A DNA stretch of 38,499 nucleotides from Acidobacteriaceae bacterium (GCA_030041435.1 JASHNW010000128.1:1-38499), one strand, 5' to 3'; positions 1-8,146 are shown, numbered from the stretch's first letter. The notes: generated from the letters alone by a model not told the origin. A program made the numbers and translations.

Positions 1-1134
1 CTCGGTCTGGGAGGAGAGCAGCTGACGGAGATCAACGGCTCCAACCAGTGGCAGCACACCAACGTGTTTGCGGGAGGGGCGCTGCTGGCGACCTACTCCG
101 GAGCGAATACGTACTTCGACCTGACCGACTGGCAGGGGACGAAGCGCGCGGAGGACAGCGCAGGGGGATGCCTGATGGGGTGGTCGAGCCTGCCCTACGG
201 CAATACCAGCGGCAGCAACTCGAATCCGACGCCTGTATCGATCGACAGCGCCTCGCAATGCAGCGTCGATGCCACGGAACACCATTACACGAGCAAGATC
301 CACGACTCGGAGACGGGCAACGACGACTTTGGGGCGCGGTATTACGCCAGCACGGCGGCGCGCTGGCTGAGCCCCGACTGGGCAGCGGCAGCGGAGGCCG
401 TCCCCTATGCCACCTACGCCAGTCCGCAGACGCTGAACCTGTATGGATTCGTGGGGAACAACCCGCTAAGCAAGGTGGACCCGGATGGACATGACCCGCG
501 GGAGTGGAACGTGGTCAGCCCCGGAGCTACAGACTTCAACATGGTGGGCACGTACGGAGGTGGACCCGTAGGCGCGGATTCGGCTTCACCGAATGATGGC
601 GACTGGAATCCCTACCAGGCGCCGCCAACGCAAAGCAATCAGGCCCAACAGCAGAACAACGCCGCACTTGCTGGAGAAGCGTCCAACGCGCAAGGATCGC
701 AGCATTGGGATGTAGCGAATAAAACAGCGATTGCCGCCGGGAAAGACAAGTGCAATGAGTTTGTCGGCGACATGATTGAGGGCGTTGGTAGACAACGGCC
801 GAAAGTCCCATACACCGGCATCGAAGGAAAGATACTGTCACTCTTCGGCATCATGCGTGATCCGTCGGCTAAAGAATGGGCGACGATCCCTATCCCCGGC
901 TACTCTGCACCAATGCCCATATCGAGTGCTTCCAAGGGCGACATCATTGCAGTAGGACATTCTGGCAACGCGCAGGGGCACGTCGGAATCTATGTCGGAG
1001 GTTCGGGCGTTGCCTCGGCAAACTGGTATCAGGGCGGGGCGATCACGATAAATAACTGGGGCTTCCGACCCGCTGGGCAGAACGATGAAGGAGGCGGCAC
1101 AGTCGTCGTCAGAAAGTGGTTGGGTGACCAATGA
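1..1134 (+). CDS. Rhs-family protein, C-terminal part with papain-like (NlpC/CHAP-type) toxin tip
   Basis: The frame is open from base 1, so this is the 3' part (377 aa) of a larger Rhs/YD-repeat gene that begins outside the window. Nucleotides about 280-490 encode a typical Rhs-associated core: a YTSKIHDSETG segment, FGARYY, RWLSPDW, and the closing NLYGFVGNNPL..VDPDG that marks the end of the conserved shell. What follows is the variable tip. It has a Gln/Asn-rich linker (about 560-700) and then a domain with a Cys in KCNEFV (codon 751-753) and a His in GHVGIYVG (codon 979-981). This Cys...His order and the GDIIAVGH..GHVGIYVG strand pair look like NlpC/P60 or CHAP cysteine peptidases, so a peptidoglycan amidase or endopeptidase toxin is inferred. 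The stop overlaps the next gene by ATGA, as expected for a toxin-immunity pair. Rhs identity is firm; the toxin class is by eye. Confidence 0.85.
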   Translation, partial: LGLGGEQLTEINGSNQWQHTNVFAGGALLATYSGANTYFDLTDWQGTKRAEDSAGGCLMGWSSLPYGNTSGSNSNPTPVSIDSASQCSVDATEHHYTSKIHDSETGNDDFGARYYASTAARWLSPDWAAAAEAVPYATYASPQTLNLYGFVGNNPLSKVDPDGHDPREWNVVSPGATDFNMVGTYGGGPVGADSASPNDGDWNPYQAPPTQSNQAQQQNNAALAGEASNAQGSQHWDVANKTAIAAGKDKCNEFVGDMIEGVGRQRPKVPYTGIEGKILSLFGIMRDPSAKEWATIPIPGYSAPMPISSASKGDIIAVGHSGNAQGHVGIYVGGSGVASANWYQGGAITINNWGFRPAGQNDEGGGTVVVRKWLGDQ

Positions 1135-1526
1135 CCAGAGGCCGATTGATTGCGTTGCTGGTTGTAGTTCTCTGCGGGGTCGTGCTTGTTGCGACGGTGT
1201 TTCTCCGGCCCGATCCCACAGAAGCAACAAGTGTGCGTTACTGGGCGTGGAAACATGGCTTGGTAAAAATGGACCTGGACCGGGCGCTAGACGAGATGGT
1301 GAACGACCCTGGGCGTGACAGTATCGTTCTCGGAAAAACAGAAGCGGAGCTAAGGGCCAAGTTCGGATTTACACTGCCGGTCGAGCAGGCGTCGCCTTAC
1401 GTCCAGTACTGCTACAAGAACTCGCAGTACACCAAAGACCATGTGTTCATGCTCAGGCATAGCAACTGGATGGTCCTGATGCGGGACAACAAAGCCGCAC
1501 AGCTGCTTCGAGTGTCCGGCTGCTAG
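1131..1526 (+). CDS. Membrane-anchored small protein, candidate immunity protein for the Rhs tip
   Basis: The product is 131 aa and I recognise no family. Residues about 5-25 form a hydrophobic helix (LIALLVVVLCGVVLVATVF) after an MTRGR basic start, so it is either an uncleaved signal anchor or a signal peptide. The rest is a soluble domain of roughly 100 residues. The gene overlaps the Rhs stop by four bases (ATGA), so translation is coupled. A periplasm-facing protein encoded directly after an Rhs tip resembling a peptidoglycan hydrolase fits a cognate immunity protein that acts where the toxin would act. That role is inferred from position and topology only. A GC-rich stem-loop lies just downstream and may end the transcript. 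Confidence 0.6.
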   Translation: MTRGRLIALLVVVLCGVVLVATVFLRPDPTEATSVRYWAWKHGLVKMDLDRALDEMVNDPGRDSIVLGKTEAELRAKFGFTLPVEQASPYVQYCYKNSQYTKDHVFMLRHSNWMVLMRDNKAAQLLRVSGC

Positions 1527-1537
1527 ACCAGCCGCAG

Positions 1538-1562
1538 GCCGCCTTTCGGGGCGGCTTGCTGC
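1538..1562 (+). terminator. Possible terminator after the Rhs/immunity pair
   Basis: A GCCGCC (1538-1543) / GGCGGC (1550-1555) stem with a six-base loop starts 12 bases after the immunity-gene stop. It is followed by a weak T-containing tail (TTGCTGCTTT), so Rho-independent activity is plausible but not strong. Nothing else is seen between here and the IS end at about 1644 except a short CATGC/GCATG hairpin near 1608. Confidence 0.4.
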
Positions 1563-1659
1563 TTTAGCGGCTCCATCTGGCGGCATCGGCAAGCCGTCAT
1601 CCCGGCCATGCTTCGCATGGGCATAAGGTAGGACACGTCATGTATGAAAGCGCCGCCGA

Positions 1660-1938
1660 TGTCAAGCTGAATTCAGGACCAGATTGCCGCCGGAGGCGGC
1701 AAAGCTCCGCTGCAATCGTGAGCGGCACGATGGTTGGGAGGAGGCGGCGATGATCGGGAGGTTTTTTCTTTAGCTGCTGTTTTTCCTTTCGTTGGGTTGA
1801 GGCCCCGGTGAGTTGAGAAGGCTGCCCTGGTCCAATTGCTCGTGCTTTCTGCTTCGTCGTGAGCCATGTATCCGCCGTCGTTGCGGCATGAGCATCTTCG
1901 TATCGGGTGTCGCATTCACCCCGAGGTCTGGGAACCGA
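1660..1938 (-). ncRNA. Candidate bridge/seek RNA region of the IS110/IS1111 element
   Basis: This stretch of about 280 bp lies between the transposase stop and the inner side of the inverted repeat, on the transposase strand. It contains a clean stem-loop (TTGCCGCC-GGA-GGCGGCAA, 1684-1702). In IS1111-type elements this region encodes the structured RNA whose loops pair with donor and target DNA. The assignment rests on position and one hairpin. Guide loops were not resolved. Confidence 0.4.
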
Positions 1939-3009
1939 TCAGACGTGTCTCGCGCTTACCCGATCCTGGACGAAGTCAGCTTTGCGTTGTGGCGGCCGGT
2001 AGGGCTGCCGCTTGCGGAGCATCCAGTAACTGGCCTCCGCGAGATGACGGGCGACGGCGACGATGGCCCGACCGTGGCCGCGGGTGGGGAGCAGGCGCTG
2101 GTACAGCAGGCCGATGTGGCTGCCGCGATACGCGTGCAGGTGCACGGCGCAGGTGGCGGCCTCGACGAAGCCCCAGCGCAGATAGCGGTTGACGTGGGGA
2201 TTGGTGTGGCCGAGAACTGTGTGTCCGCCGGAGGAATAGACGCGGGGCACGAGGCCGGCATAGCCAGCCAGGTTCTCGGCATGGGGGAAGCGTTCGACGT
2301 CGCCGATTTCCAGCCACAGCAGGGGCGCGAGGATGGGTCCGACGCCGGGCAGGGTGAGCAGAATCCGAACCTCCGGGGTGGGCGCAATCACCTCGGCGAT
2401 CCGTTGCTCGATGGCGGCGATGCGGGGTTCGAGATCGTCCATGGCTGCCAGTTCGGTCAGGAGCATGGCATAGGTTTCCGGAGGAAGGCCGGTGAGCCGA
2501 TGGAGCAGGAACTCGCGGCCCGCCCTGCCGAACAGATCGCTGATGGCATCGTTGTGCAGCCCATAGCGATCGATAGCCGCATGAATGCGGTGCTTGAGCG
2601 AGGTGCGCAGATCGCGCAGGGCCATGCGGGTGCGCAGCAGCTCGCGCACGTCGCGCAGATCCCGGGGCGGAATCCAGCTCTCGGGCAGAGTGCCGTTGCG
2701 AAGCAGGATGGCCAGCCCGCCGGCGTCGAGAGCGTCATGCTTGTTCGGCTTGCCCATGCGCTTCTTCGCTTCGAAAGGGTTGGCAAGATGTGGGTGATGG
2801 CCGGCCTGTTCCATCTCGTCGACGATCCAGTACCAGTGGCCTGTGGCTTCGACGGCGATCTCCGAGCCGGGCGGCAGGGTCTGGAGATAAGTGCGAAACG
2901 CGGTACGCTCATGTTCCACGCGATCCGGTTTGGAGAGTTTTCCGCGATGGTCGATGGCCACGAAGACCGAATACCGCTTGTGAACGTCGCATCCGATGAC
3001 AGGCTGCAT
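1939..3009 (-). CDS. IS110-family transposase (DEDD recombinase)
   Basis: The product is 356 aa, full length for the family. The N-terminal RuvC-like domain shows the DEDD residues in order: D8 in GCDVHK, E54 in AVEATG, and D92/D95 in KHDALDA. The C-terminal Transposase_20 domain starts near residue 215 with LLTLPGVGP. It includes AGLVPRVYSSGG, whose serine (about S259/S260) sits where IS110 enzymes carry their catalytic Ser. The reading frame is intact, so the element may still be active. The recombinase is expected to act with the element's own guide RNA, encoded downstream. The element separates the Rhs locus from the restriction-modification operon. Confidence 0.93.
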   Translation of the reverse strand: MQPVIGCDVHKRYSVFVAIDHRGKLSKPDRVEHERTAFRTYLQTLPPGSEIAVEATGHWYWIVDEMEQAGHHPHLANPFEAKKRMGKPNKHDALDAGGLAILLRNGTLPESWIPPRDLRDVRELLRTRMALRDLRTSLKHRIHAAIDRYGLHNDAISDLFGRAGREFLLHRLTGLPPETYAMLLTELAAMDDLEPRIAAIEQRIAEVIAPTPEVRILLTLPGVGPILAPLLWLEIGDVERFPHAENLAGYAGLVPRVYSSGGHTVLGHTNPHVNRYLRWGFVEAATCAVHLHAYRGSHIGLLYQRLLPTRGHGRAIVAVARHLAEASYWMLRKRQPYRPPQRKADFVQDRVSARHV

Positions 3010-3153
3010 GAAGAGCCACCTCCCTGTGGCTGCGACGGAGTATCGCAGCCGGGAGCGCCGAAGCGCGGCGCTTTCATCCGATCATCCCTAGCAGCCACGC
3101 CGAACCAATTTGGTACCCGCTTTCCCACCGAGGAGAACAAATACGAAGCAGCC

Positions 3154-3197
3154 GCTGGGAATTTCTGCTAGCATCCGTGCTAGCAGTTCTTCCCAGC
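3154..3197. promoter_or_regulatory. 44-bp nested palindrome ahead of the methyltransferase
   Basis: The layout is GCTGGGAA - TTT - CTGCTAGCA - TCCG - TGCTAGCAG - TTC - TTCCCAGC: an inner 9-bp and an outer 8-bp arm pair, all perfect, with symmetrical spacers. It ends 8 bases before the methyltransferase ATG at 3206 and abuts the weak Shine-Dalgarno-like GCGAGG. It could be an operator for an autoregulating methyltransferase (known for EcoRII/SsoII-type enzymes with N-terminal DNA-binding extensions). It could also be an mRNA hairpin that masks the ribosome site. Confidence 0.6.
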
Positions 3198-3205
3198 GAG
3201 GCAGA

Positions 3206-4423
3206 ATGTCGAATCAATTGAATATCAGGAATGTCCCGACCGACCTGCGGCACTGGATAAGGCGTGAGACCCAGCGCAGCCAGCAAAAGCAGAACGAATT
3301 CCTGATTACTACGCTTCGACAGGCGGCCCAACTCAGCTACACGCCGCCCCTCCCTTTCGATTTACCGCTGGGCCGAGCAACCAATGAGGAAAGATTGCCT
3401 TTTTCCTTTATCGACCTGTTCGCTGGGATTGGTGGATTCCGAATTGCGCTCGAAGAAAACGGCGGGAAATGCCTATTCACTTCAGAATGGGACCGCTACT
3501 CGCAACGAACGTACAGCAGATGGTTCGGCGAAATGCCGCGCGGCGATATAACGGAGATTCATCCCAGCGAAATCCCCGACCACGACATCCTGGCCGCGGG
3601 TTTCCCATGTCAGCCTTTCTCGATCGCGGGCGTTTCCAAGAAAAATAGTCTTGGGAGGCTGCACGGATTCAAATGCACCACGCAGGGAACCCTCTTCTTC
3701 AACATCGCGACGATAGCAGAGATAAAGAGGCCGCCCGTATTGCTGCTGGAGAACGTCAAGAACCTGAAGTCTCACGATCAAGGGAGGACGTGGAAAACGA
3801 TTTGTGACACCTTGGAAGAACTACAATATGCCGTCTTCTCTGAGGTGATCGACGCAGCGGGCTGGGTTCCCCAACACCGCGAGAGAGTTTATATCGTGTG
3901 CTTCGACAAATACTTATTTGGGGACGCGCCCGCATTCGAATTCCCAGCTCCACCGGAAAATAGCCCGAAGTTCGAAGACATCCTTGAGCAGAGCCCCGAC
4001 CCAAAGTACACGCTGACGGACCATCTCTGGGGTTACCTCCAGGAATATGCGGAACGACATCGCGAAAAGGGAAACGGATTCGGTTTTGGCTTGGCCGATC
4101 TCAGGGGCGTTTCCCGAACCCTGAGCGCACGCTACTACAAAGACGGCTCAGAGATCCTAATCCCCCAAGCTCGAAAAAATCCGCGCAGACTGACTCCGCG
4201 AGAATGTCAAAGACTCATGGGATTCCCAGACGACCCATCCCGATTTCCCATCGTGGTCTCTGATACCCAAGCCTACAGACAGTTTGGAAATGCAGTGGTC
4301 CCGAAGGTCGCCTCCGCCGTGGTGCGCTCCATCCTTCCGGTCTTGCGTGGTCAATGGGAACGCCAGAACAAGGGATGCCTCCTAAAGCGCCCCATTCCTG
4401 AACTGGAGCAGGCCGCGGTGTAA
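3206..4423 (+). CDS. dcm: DNA (cytosine-5) methyltransferase, Dcm/EcoRII type
   Basis: The product is 405 aa from the ATG at 3206. A longer in-frame start at 3110 would run through the upstream palindrome and is less likely. C5-methyltransferase motifs appear in order: I (FIDLFAGIGGF, about 68-78), IV with catalytic C135 in GFPCQPFS, VI (ENVKNLKSHDQGRT, from 182), VIII (QHRER, 223-227) and X (QFGNAVVPKVASAV near the C terminus). The segment AGVSKKNSLGR..HGF..TQGTLFF is the hallmark of the Dcm/EcoRII group, so CCWGG (second C) is the predicted site. Residues 1-45, before the catalytic domain, start with NIRNVPTDLRHWIRRE. This resembles a ribbon-helix-helix segment and could bind the palindrome upstream. 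The gene is followed by an EcoRII endonuclease with a one-base overlap (TAATG). Confidence 0.93.
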   Translation: MSNQLNIRNVPTDLRHWIRRETQRSQQKQNEFLITTLRQAAQLSYTPPLPFDLPLGRATNEERLPFSFIDLFAGIGGFRIALEENGGKCLFTSEWDRYSQRTYSRWFGEMPRGDITEIHPSEIPDHDILAAGFPCQPFSIAGVSKKNSLGRLHGFKCTTQGTLFFNIATIAEIKRPPVLLLENVKNLKSHDQGRTWKTICDTLEELQYAVFSEVIDAAGWVPQHRERVYIVCFDKYLFGDAPAFEFPAPPENSPKFEDILEQSPDPKYTLTDHLWGYLQEYAERHREKGNGFGFGLADLRGVSRTLSARYYKDGSEILIPQARKNPRRLTPRECQRLMGFPDDPSRFPIVVSDTQAYRQFGNAVVPKVASAVVRSILPVLRGQWERQNKGCLLKRPIPELEQAAV

Positions 4424-5601
4424 TGGCTTCACCCGACTGTGAGGCAGCGATCGAAGCGGCCCAAACGACTGGCAACACCCTCCTGAAGTTCATTTCTCCG
4501 AACGACGTTGGCATAACAGGAACACACCAGCGCGGCTTTTACCTTCCGAAGAAAGACGAAGTGTGGCGAATATTCACGACGCAGCCTCCGACAAGGGGTG
4601 AATCCAGCGAACGCGCCGTGACGATCCGTTGGCAGATTCAGCGTTACGAAACGCATTCTGCGATCAAGTGGTACGGCAGGAGGACGCGGAGTGAGTATCG
4701 CCTCACTCGATTCGGGCGACATTTCCCCTTTCTCACCGGGGACTCGGTCGGCGACCTATTTGTGCTTGTGCCAGACGACGTGAACTCCTTTCAGGCATTT
4801 CTGCTTGACCTTCCCGACGACATTGAAGAATTGCAGGCGGCTTTGGGGGTTCAGTTCGGCCAAGGCTGGGCGATCTATCAGAACGGTGCGCCACGTGAGG
4901 AGACAGAAAACGAATGCATAGAACGCGCCTTTCGGGAGTTTGTGGATGGACTCATTGTGTTTCCCACCGGAAGCCAATTCTCGGCGGCAACGCGAAGAGC
5001 GGTCGAAGATTGCATCCGGGGCTTTGAGCAGCAGGACGCCGACTCAGCACTCCTGAGACTCATGGAATGCGAGTACCGCCTGTTCCGAATGGCCGAGCGC
5101 GCACTTTGCACCCAAGAGGTACAGCGCCTCTTTGTTGACGTCGATGATTTCCTGAAGACTGCCTCAACGATCATGAATCGTCGCAAGTCCCGAGCTGGAA
5201 GGTCTTTGGAGAATCATTTCGCCGCCCAACTTGCCAAACGTCGTATCCCCTATGCGATGCGTCCAGCCGAAATCGACGGAGAGCCAGACGTCATCATCCC
5301 GGGTGTGGCCGCCTACCTCGACACTGCATGGCCAAGAGAGCAGCTCTTTGTAGTCGGCGTGAAGACGACCTGCAAAGATCGATGGCGCCAGGTGCTAAAC
5401 GAAGCGCCGCTAGTCCCGCACAAATACATTCTGACTGTGCAGCCTGCGATTTCGGAGAATCAGCTTCGACAGATGCATCAGGCAAACATCTCCCTTGTTG
5501 TTCCACGCGCTCTCCATCGTGAATATCCGCAGACCACGGAGATTGAGATTCTGACAGTCGAGGCCTTCTTAGCCCGCGTGGAGGCCGAACTGCGAGAATG
5601 A
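4423..5601 (+). CDS. EcoRII-like type II (IIE) restriction endonuclease
   Basis: The product is 392 aa, close to EcoRII (about 400). The N-terminal effector-binding domain begins with SPNDVGITGTHQRGFYLP, and SEYRLTRFGR puts E91/R93 at the EcoRII effector-site positions. The hinge NRRKSRAGRSLE is near 252. The C-terminal catalytic domain has PD (288-289), Y298 and VKTTCKDRWRQ, with K314 and K318. The spacing is the same as EcoRII D299/Y308/K324/K328 as I remember them. It should cleave at CCWGG and need a second site as effector. It overlaps the methyltransferase by one base and vsr by four, so the three genes are one operon. All motif residues are present, so the enzyme looks functional. Confidence 0.93.
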   Translation: MASPDCEAAIEAAQTTGNTLLKFISPNDVGITGTHQRGFYLPKKDEVWRIFTTQPPTRGESSERAVTIRWQIQRYETHSAIKWYGRRTRSEYRLTRFGRHFPFLTGDSVGDLFVLVPDDVNSFQAFLLDLPDDIEELQAALGVQFGQGWAIYQNGAPREETENECIERAFREFVDGLIVFPTGSQFSAATRRAVEDCIRGFEQQDADSALLRLMECEYRLFRMAERALCTQEVQRLFVDVDDFLKTASTIMNRRKSRAGRSLENHFAAQLAKRRIPYAMRPAEIDGEPDVIIPGVAAYLDTAWPREQLFVVGVKTTCKDRWRQVLNEAPLVPHKYILTVQPAISENQLRQMHQANISLVVPRALHREYPQTTEIEILTVEAFLARVEAELRE

Positions 5602-6035
5602 CCGACGTTCACAACCCTGAAACCCGCAGCCGCAACATGGCGGCCATCCGCTCCGTCAACACCAAACCGGAGATGCGCGTCCGCTCCGTCCTCCACGCTA
5701 TGGGCTTCCGCTTCCGCCTGCATCGCAAAGACCTGCCTGGCCGCCCCGACATCGTCCTCCCCAAATACCGGACCGTTGTCTTCGTCCACGGCTGCTTCTG
5801 GCACTGTCACCGTTGCAAATATGGATCGGTCATCCCCGCCACGCGCGCCGATTTCTGGGCCGCCAAGCGCCAGGGCAACGTCGCCCGCGACCGCGCCCAC
5901 CGCGCCGCCCTCCGCAAACTCGGCTGGCGCGTCGTCGTCCTCTGGGAGTGCGAAGTCCGCACCGAAGCAGCCGCCCGCGTCAAATTGGAGCGCTTCCACA
6001 TCGGCGAACCCGCAGGCACTCACCCGAAAAAATAG
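5598..6035 (+). CDS. vsr: Very short patch repair endonuclease
   Basis: The product is 145 aa, typical of Vsr. It nicks 5' of the mismatched T in T:G pairs that arise when 5-methylcytosine deaminates in Dcm-type sites, which starts repair. D51 (GRPDIVLP), H64 and H69 (VHGCFWHCHRC) match the E. coli active-site numbering, and zinc-type ligands C66, H71 and C73 are visible. E. coli T63 is V63 here. The aromatic and Arg residues that wedge into the DNA lie in the following FWAAKRQGN region. The ATGA overlap with the endonuclease gene puts this repair function directly under restriction-modification control. Codons here are noticeably richer in C than in the two genes before it, so vsr may have joined the module from a different source. 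Confidence 0.95.
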   Translation: MTDVHNPETRSRNMAAIRSVNTKPEMRVRSVLHAMGFRFRLHRKDLPGRPDIVLPKYRTVVFVHGCFWHCHRCKYGSVIPATRADFWAAKRQGNVARDRAHRAALRKLGWRVVVLWECEVRTEAAARVKLERFHIGEPAGTHPKK

Positions 6036-6047
6036 CCGAAAACGGGC

Positions 6048-6076
6048 TTGAGCCGACAGCTGTCTGGCGATACAGT
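6048..6076 (+). promoter_or_regulatory. Promoter for the TonB-C protein, leaderless layout
   Basis: TTGAGC (6048-6053) and TACAGT (6071-6076) are separated by 17 bp. Transcription would start around 6083-6086, which is the GTG start codon, and no Shine-Dalgarno sequence is present. It lies right behind the restriction-modification operon. Confidence 0.5.
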
Positions 6077-6085
6077 GGTGCAGCC

Positions 6086-7180
6086 GTGTATCCAACTGCG
6101 AAACCCGCCTGCTGCCTGACCTCCGTCCTGCTGGCGACCCTTGCTGCCGGGGCCGCGGGCCAAACACCGGTTCCACAAGCCACCCCATCGGCCCTGCCCA
6201 CCGATCCCGCCGCGCTCCTCGAGCTGGCTCATCAGGTCAATGGCTTTCACGACCCCGGTCTCAAACCGTGGCACATCCGCGCTACCTGGCAGACTCTCGA
6301 CGATCAGCAGCACGTCACCGATCAGGGAACCTGGGAAGAATGGTGGGCCGGCGAGAAGAAGTACAAAATCGCTTACAAATCGGCGGATGTCGATCGCATC
6401 TCCTACGGCACGGACCACGGAACCTGGCTCGTGAAAAACACTGATAAGGTTGCGTGGCAATTCGGGACGGTCGAAAGGCTGATTCAGGGTCCGGTGCAAA
6501 TCGTGCGCGTCGTTCCGCCCATCACCCTCGACTCGCGTGAGCTGACCATCCAGCAGGGCAGTGCCTCGCTGCTCTGTGTTGTGCAGAATGAGCTGAGAGA
6601 AGATGGGGAGCCGGTGAAGGTAATGGCCGCCAACGGAACGGCCCGTCCTCTGGAACTCCGCTATTGCTTCTCCGGCGATCTTCCCGCGATCCGGGCGGAG
6701 GCCATCTCCGACGGCGGGCAGACCGTGTTCAATTCTTTGATCAGATTTCAGGGGCAGTATCTTGCGCAGAAGATCCGCTCCTTCGGCGCCAGTGGCATCG
6801 AGACCGACATCAGCCTCGACCTCGTGGAACCACTCGATCCGGTCGTCGATGCCGATTTTGCCCCACCCACCAATGCCAAGCCCATCAGCAATTTCAAAAA
6901 GATTGCCGTCTCCTCCGGCATCGCCCAGAGAAACAGGATCTCCGGGCGTCCGCCGGAATATCCGGCCGATGCCCGTGCAGCTCATGTGCAGGGAACCGTC
7001 GTCCTGCAGGCGACCATTTCGGAAGAAGGCTCCATCACCAGCCTCGACGTTATCTCCGGCCCTCCACAGCTCCAGCAGGCCGCCATCGATGCCGTCAGGA
7101 CCTGGCGTTATAGACCCTATTTGCTGAATGGCGTACCAGTTGCGGTGGAAACCCAGGTGAATATCGTATTCAGTCTCTGA
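6086..7180 (+). CDS. Exported LolA-like protein with C-terminal TonB domain
   Basis: The GTG start at 6086 gives 364 aa and places a signal peptide at residues about 8-27 (LTSVLLATLAAGAAG then Q). Longer in-frame extensions run into vsr. Residues about 50-270 resemble the periplasmic lipoprotein-sorting/LolA-like half-barrel (WHIRATWQTLDD, TWEEWWAGEKKYK). The last 80 residues are a clear TonB C-terminal domain: PPEYPADARAAHVQGTV, then SGPPQLQQAAIDAVRTWRYRPY. There is no N-terminal membrane anchor for ExbB/ExbD coupling and no proline spacer, so a classical energy transducer is unlikely. It is probably a secreted periplasmic TonB-fold protein of the kind common in Acidobacteria. Function unknown. 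Confidence 0.8.
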   Translation: MYPTAKPACCLTSVLLATLAAGAAGQTPVPQATPSALPTDPAALLELAHQVNGFHDPGLKPWHIRATWQTLDDQQHVTDQGTWEEWWAGEKKYKIAYKSADVDRISYGTDHGTWLVKNTDKVAWQFGTVERLIQGPVQIVRVVPPITLDSRELTIQQGSASLLCVVQNELREDGEPVKVMAANGTARPLELRYCFSGDLPAIRAEAISDGGQTVFNSLIRFQGQYLAQKIRSFGASGIETDISLDLVEPLDPVVDADFAPPTNAKPISNFKKIAVSSGIAQRNRISGRPPEYPADARAAHVQGTVVLQATISEEGSITSLDVISGPPQLQQAAIDAVRTWRYRPYLLNGVPVAVETQVNIVFSL

Positions 7181-7206
7181 CGCCCGACGCGTTACTATCA
7201 TCCTGG

Positions 7207-8097
7207 ATGCCTGACCTCGCGCACCTCCCCACCGAAGCCCCGAATCCAGCCTCCGAGCGGATCGACGAGCTCTCCATCGGCGAAATTCTCGACCTGATGC
7301 ACGCTGCCGACCAGGAGGCCGTCGACGCCGTCGGGCGTGTGATGCCGCAGATCGCCATCGCCGTCGACGCCATCGCTGCCCGCATCGAGAGCGGCGGCCG
7401 CCTCTTCTATCTCGGCGCAGGCACCTCCGGCCGCCTCGGCGTGCTCGACGCCTCCGAATGCCCGCCCACCTACAACACCCCGCCGGAGCTGGTGCAGGGC
7501 CTCATCGCCGGGGGCGACGGCGCGCTGCGCCGCTCCGTCGAACGCGCCGAAGACGACCCCGCCGAAGGAGCCCGCGACCTCAAGGAGCTGCGCTTCTCCC
7601 CCCGCGACATCCTCATCGGCATCGCCGCCAGCGGCCGCACCCCTTACGTCCTCGGCGCGATCGACTATGCCCGCGGCCTCGGGGCGCTCACCATTGCGCT
7701 CACCTGCGTCCCCGGCTCGCCCATCGCCGCCGCTGCCGAATTGAACATCGTGCCCGAAACCGGTCCCGAAATCATCACCGGTTCGACCCGCATGAAGGCC
7801 GGGACCGCGACCAAGCTTGTCCTCAACATGCTCTCTACCACCGTTTTTGTGCGCCTGGGCTACGTCTACGGCAACCTGATGGTCAACGTGCAGCCGACCA
7901 ACTCGAAACTCTCCGACCGCGCCACGCGCATCGTCGCCGAAATCACCGGCCTCGACGCCGGCAGCGCCACCCAGCTGCTCACCCAGGCCGGCTCGGTCAA
8001 AGCGGCGATCGTCATGCACAGGCTCGGCGTTGACCGCCCCGCCGCTCAGGCCCGCCTTGCCGCAGCTCGCGGACGCCTGAAGGAAGCCCTGCGATAG
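7207..8097 (+). CDS. murQ: N-acetylmuramic acid 6-phosphate etherase
   Basis: The product is 296 aa, standard for MurQ. It cleaves the D-lactyl ether of MurNAc-6-phosphate to give GlcNAc-6-phosphate and lactate during peptidoglycan recycling in the cytoplasm. The SIS-domain phosphosugar loop LFYLGAGTSGRLGVLDASECPPT (residues about 67-88) carries catalytic E84. GSTRMKAGTATK (about 195-206) is the family's second signature, and VERAEDD near 116-122 supplies the second acidic residue region. The ATG at 7207 has no ribosome site. A TACTAT -10-like hexamer at 7193-7198 suggests a leaderless transcript. A small C-terminal helical domain is present. No anmK or murP partner is next to it. Confidence 0.95.
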   Translation: MPDLAHLPTEAPNPASERIDELSIGEILDLMHAADQEAVDAVGRVMPQIAIAVDAIAARIESGGRLFYLGAGTSGRLGVLDASECPPTYNTPPELVQGLIAGGDGALRRSVERAEDDPAEGARDLKELRFSPRDILIGIAASGRTPYVLGAIDYARGLGALTIALTCVPGSPIAAAAELNIVPETGPEIITGSTRMKAGTATKLVLNMLSTTVFVRLGYVYGNLMVNVQPTNSKLSDRATRIVAEITGLDAGSATQLLTQAGSVKAAIVMHRLGVDRPAAQARLAAARGRLKEALR

Positions 8098-8146
8098 ACC
8101 CATTGATCGCTGACCATTCCATCCCTGGCCGCTTCTTCGCTCACCC

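Larger units (their letters stand above)
1644..3077 (-). mobile_element. IS110-family element, IS1111-like arrangement
   Basis: The element is built around the DEDD transposase at 1939-3009. A 13-bp perfect inverted repeat, ATGAAAGCGCCGC, occurs at 1644-1656 and in complement at 3065-3077. Ordinary IS110 elements lack inverted repeats, whereas the IS1111 subgroup has short subterminal ones. The non-coding end 3' of the transposase is long (about 295 bp), against about 68 bp on its 5' side. The IS1111 subgroup places its guide (bridge/seek) RNA downstream of the transposase, which matches. True ends probably lie a few bases outside the repeats and cannot be fixed from one copy. Confidence 0.75.

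Noticed and set aside
1813-3171. A 452-codon plus-strand frame across the IS110 transposase
   Set aside because: It is the antisense shadow of the DEDD transposase and shows no motif.
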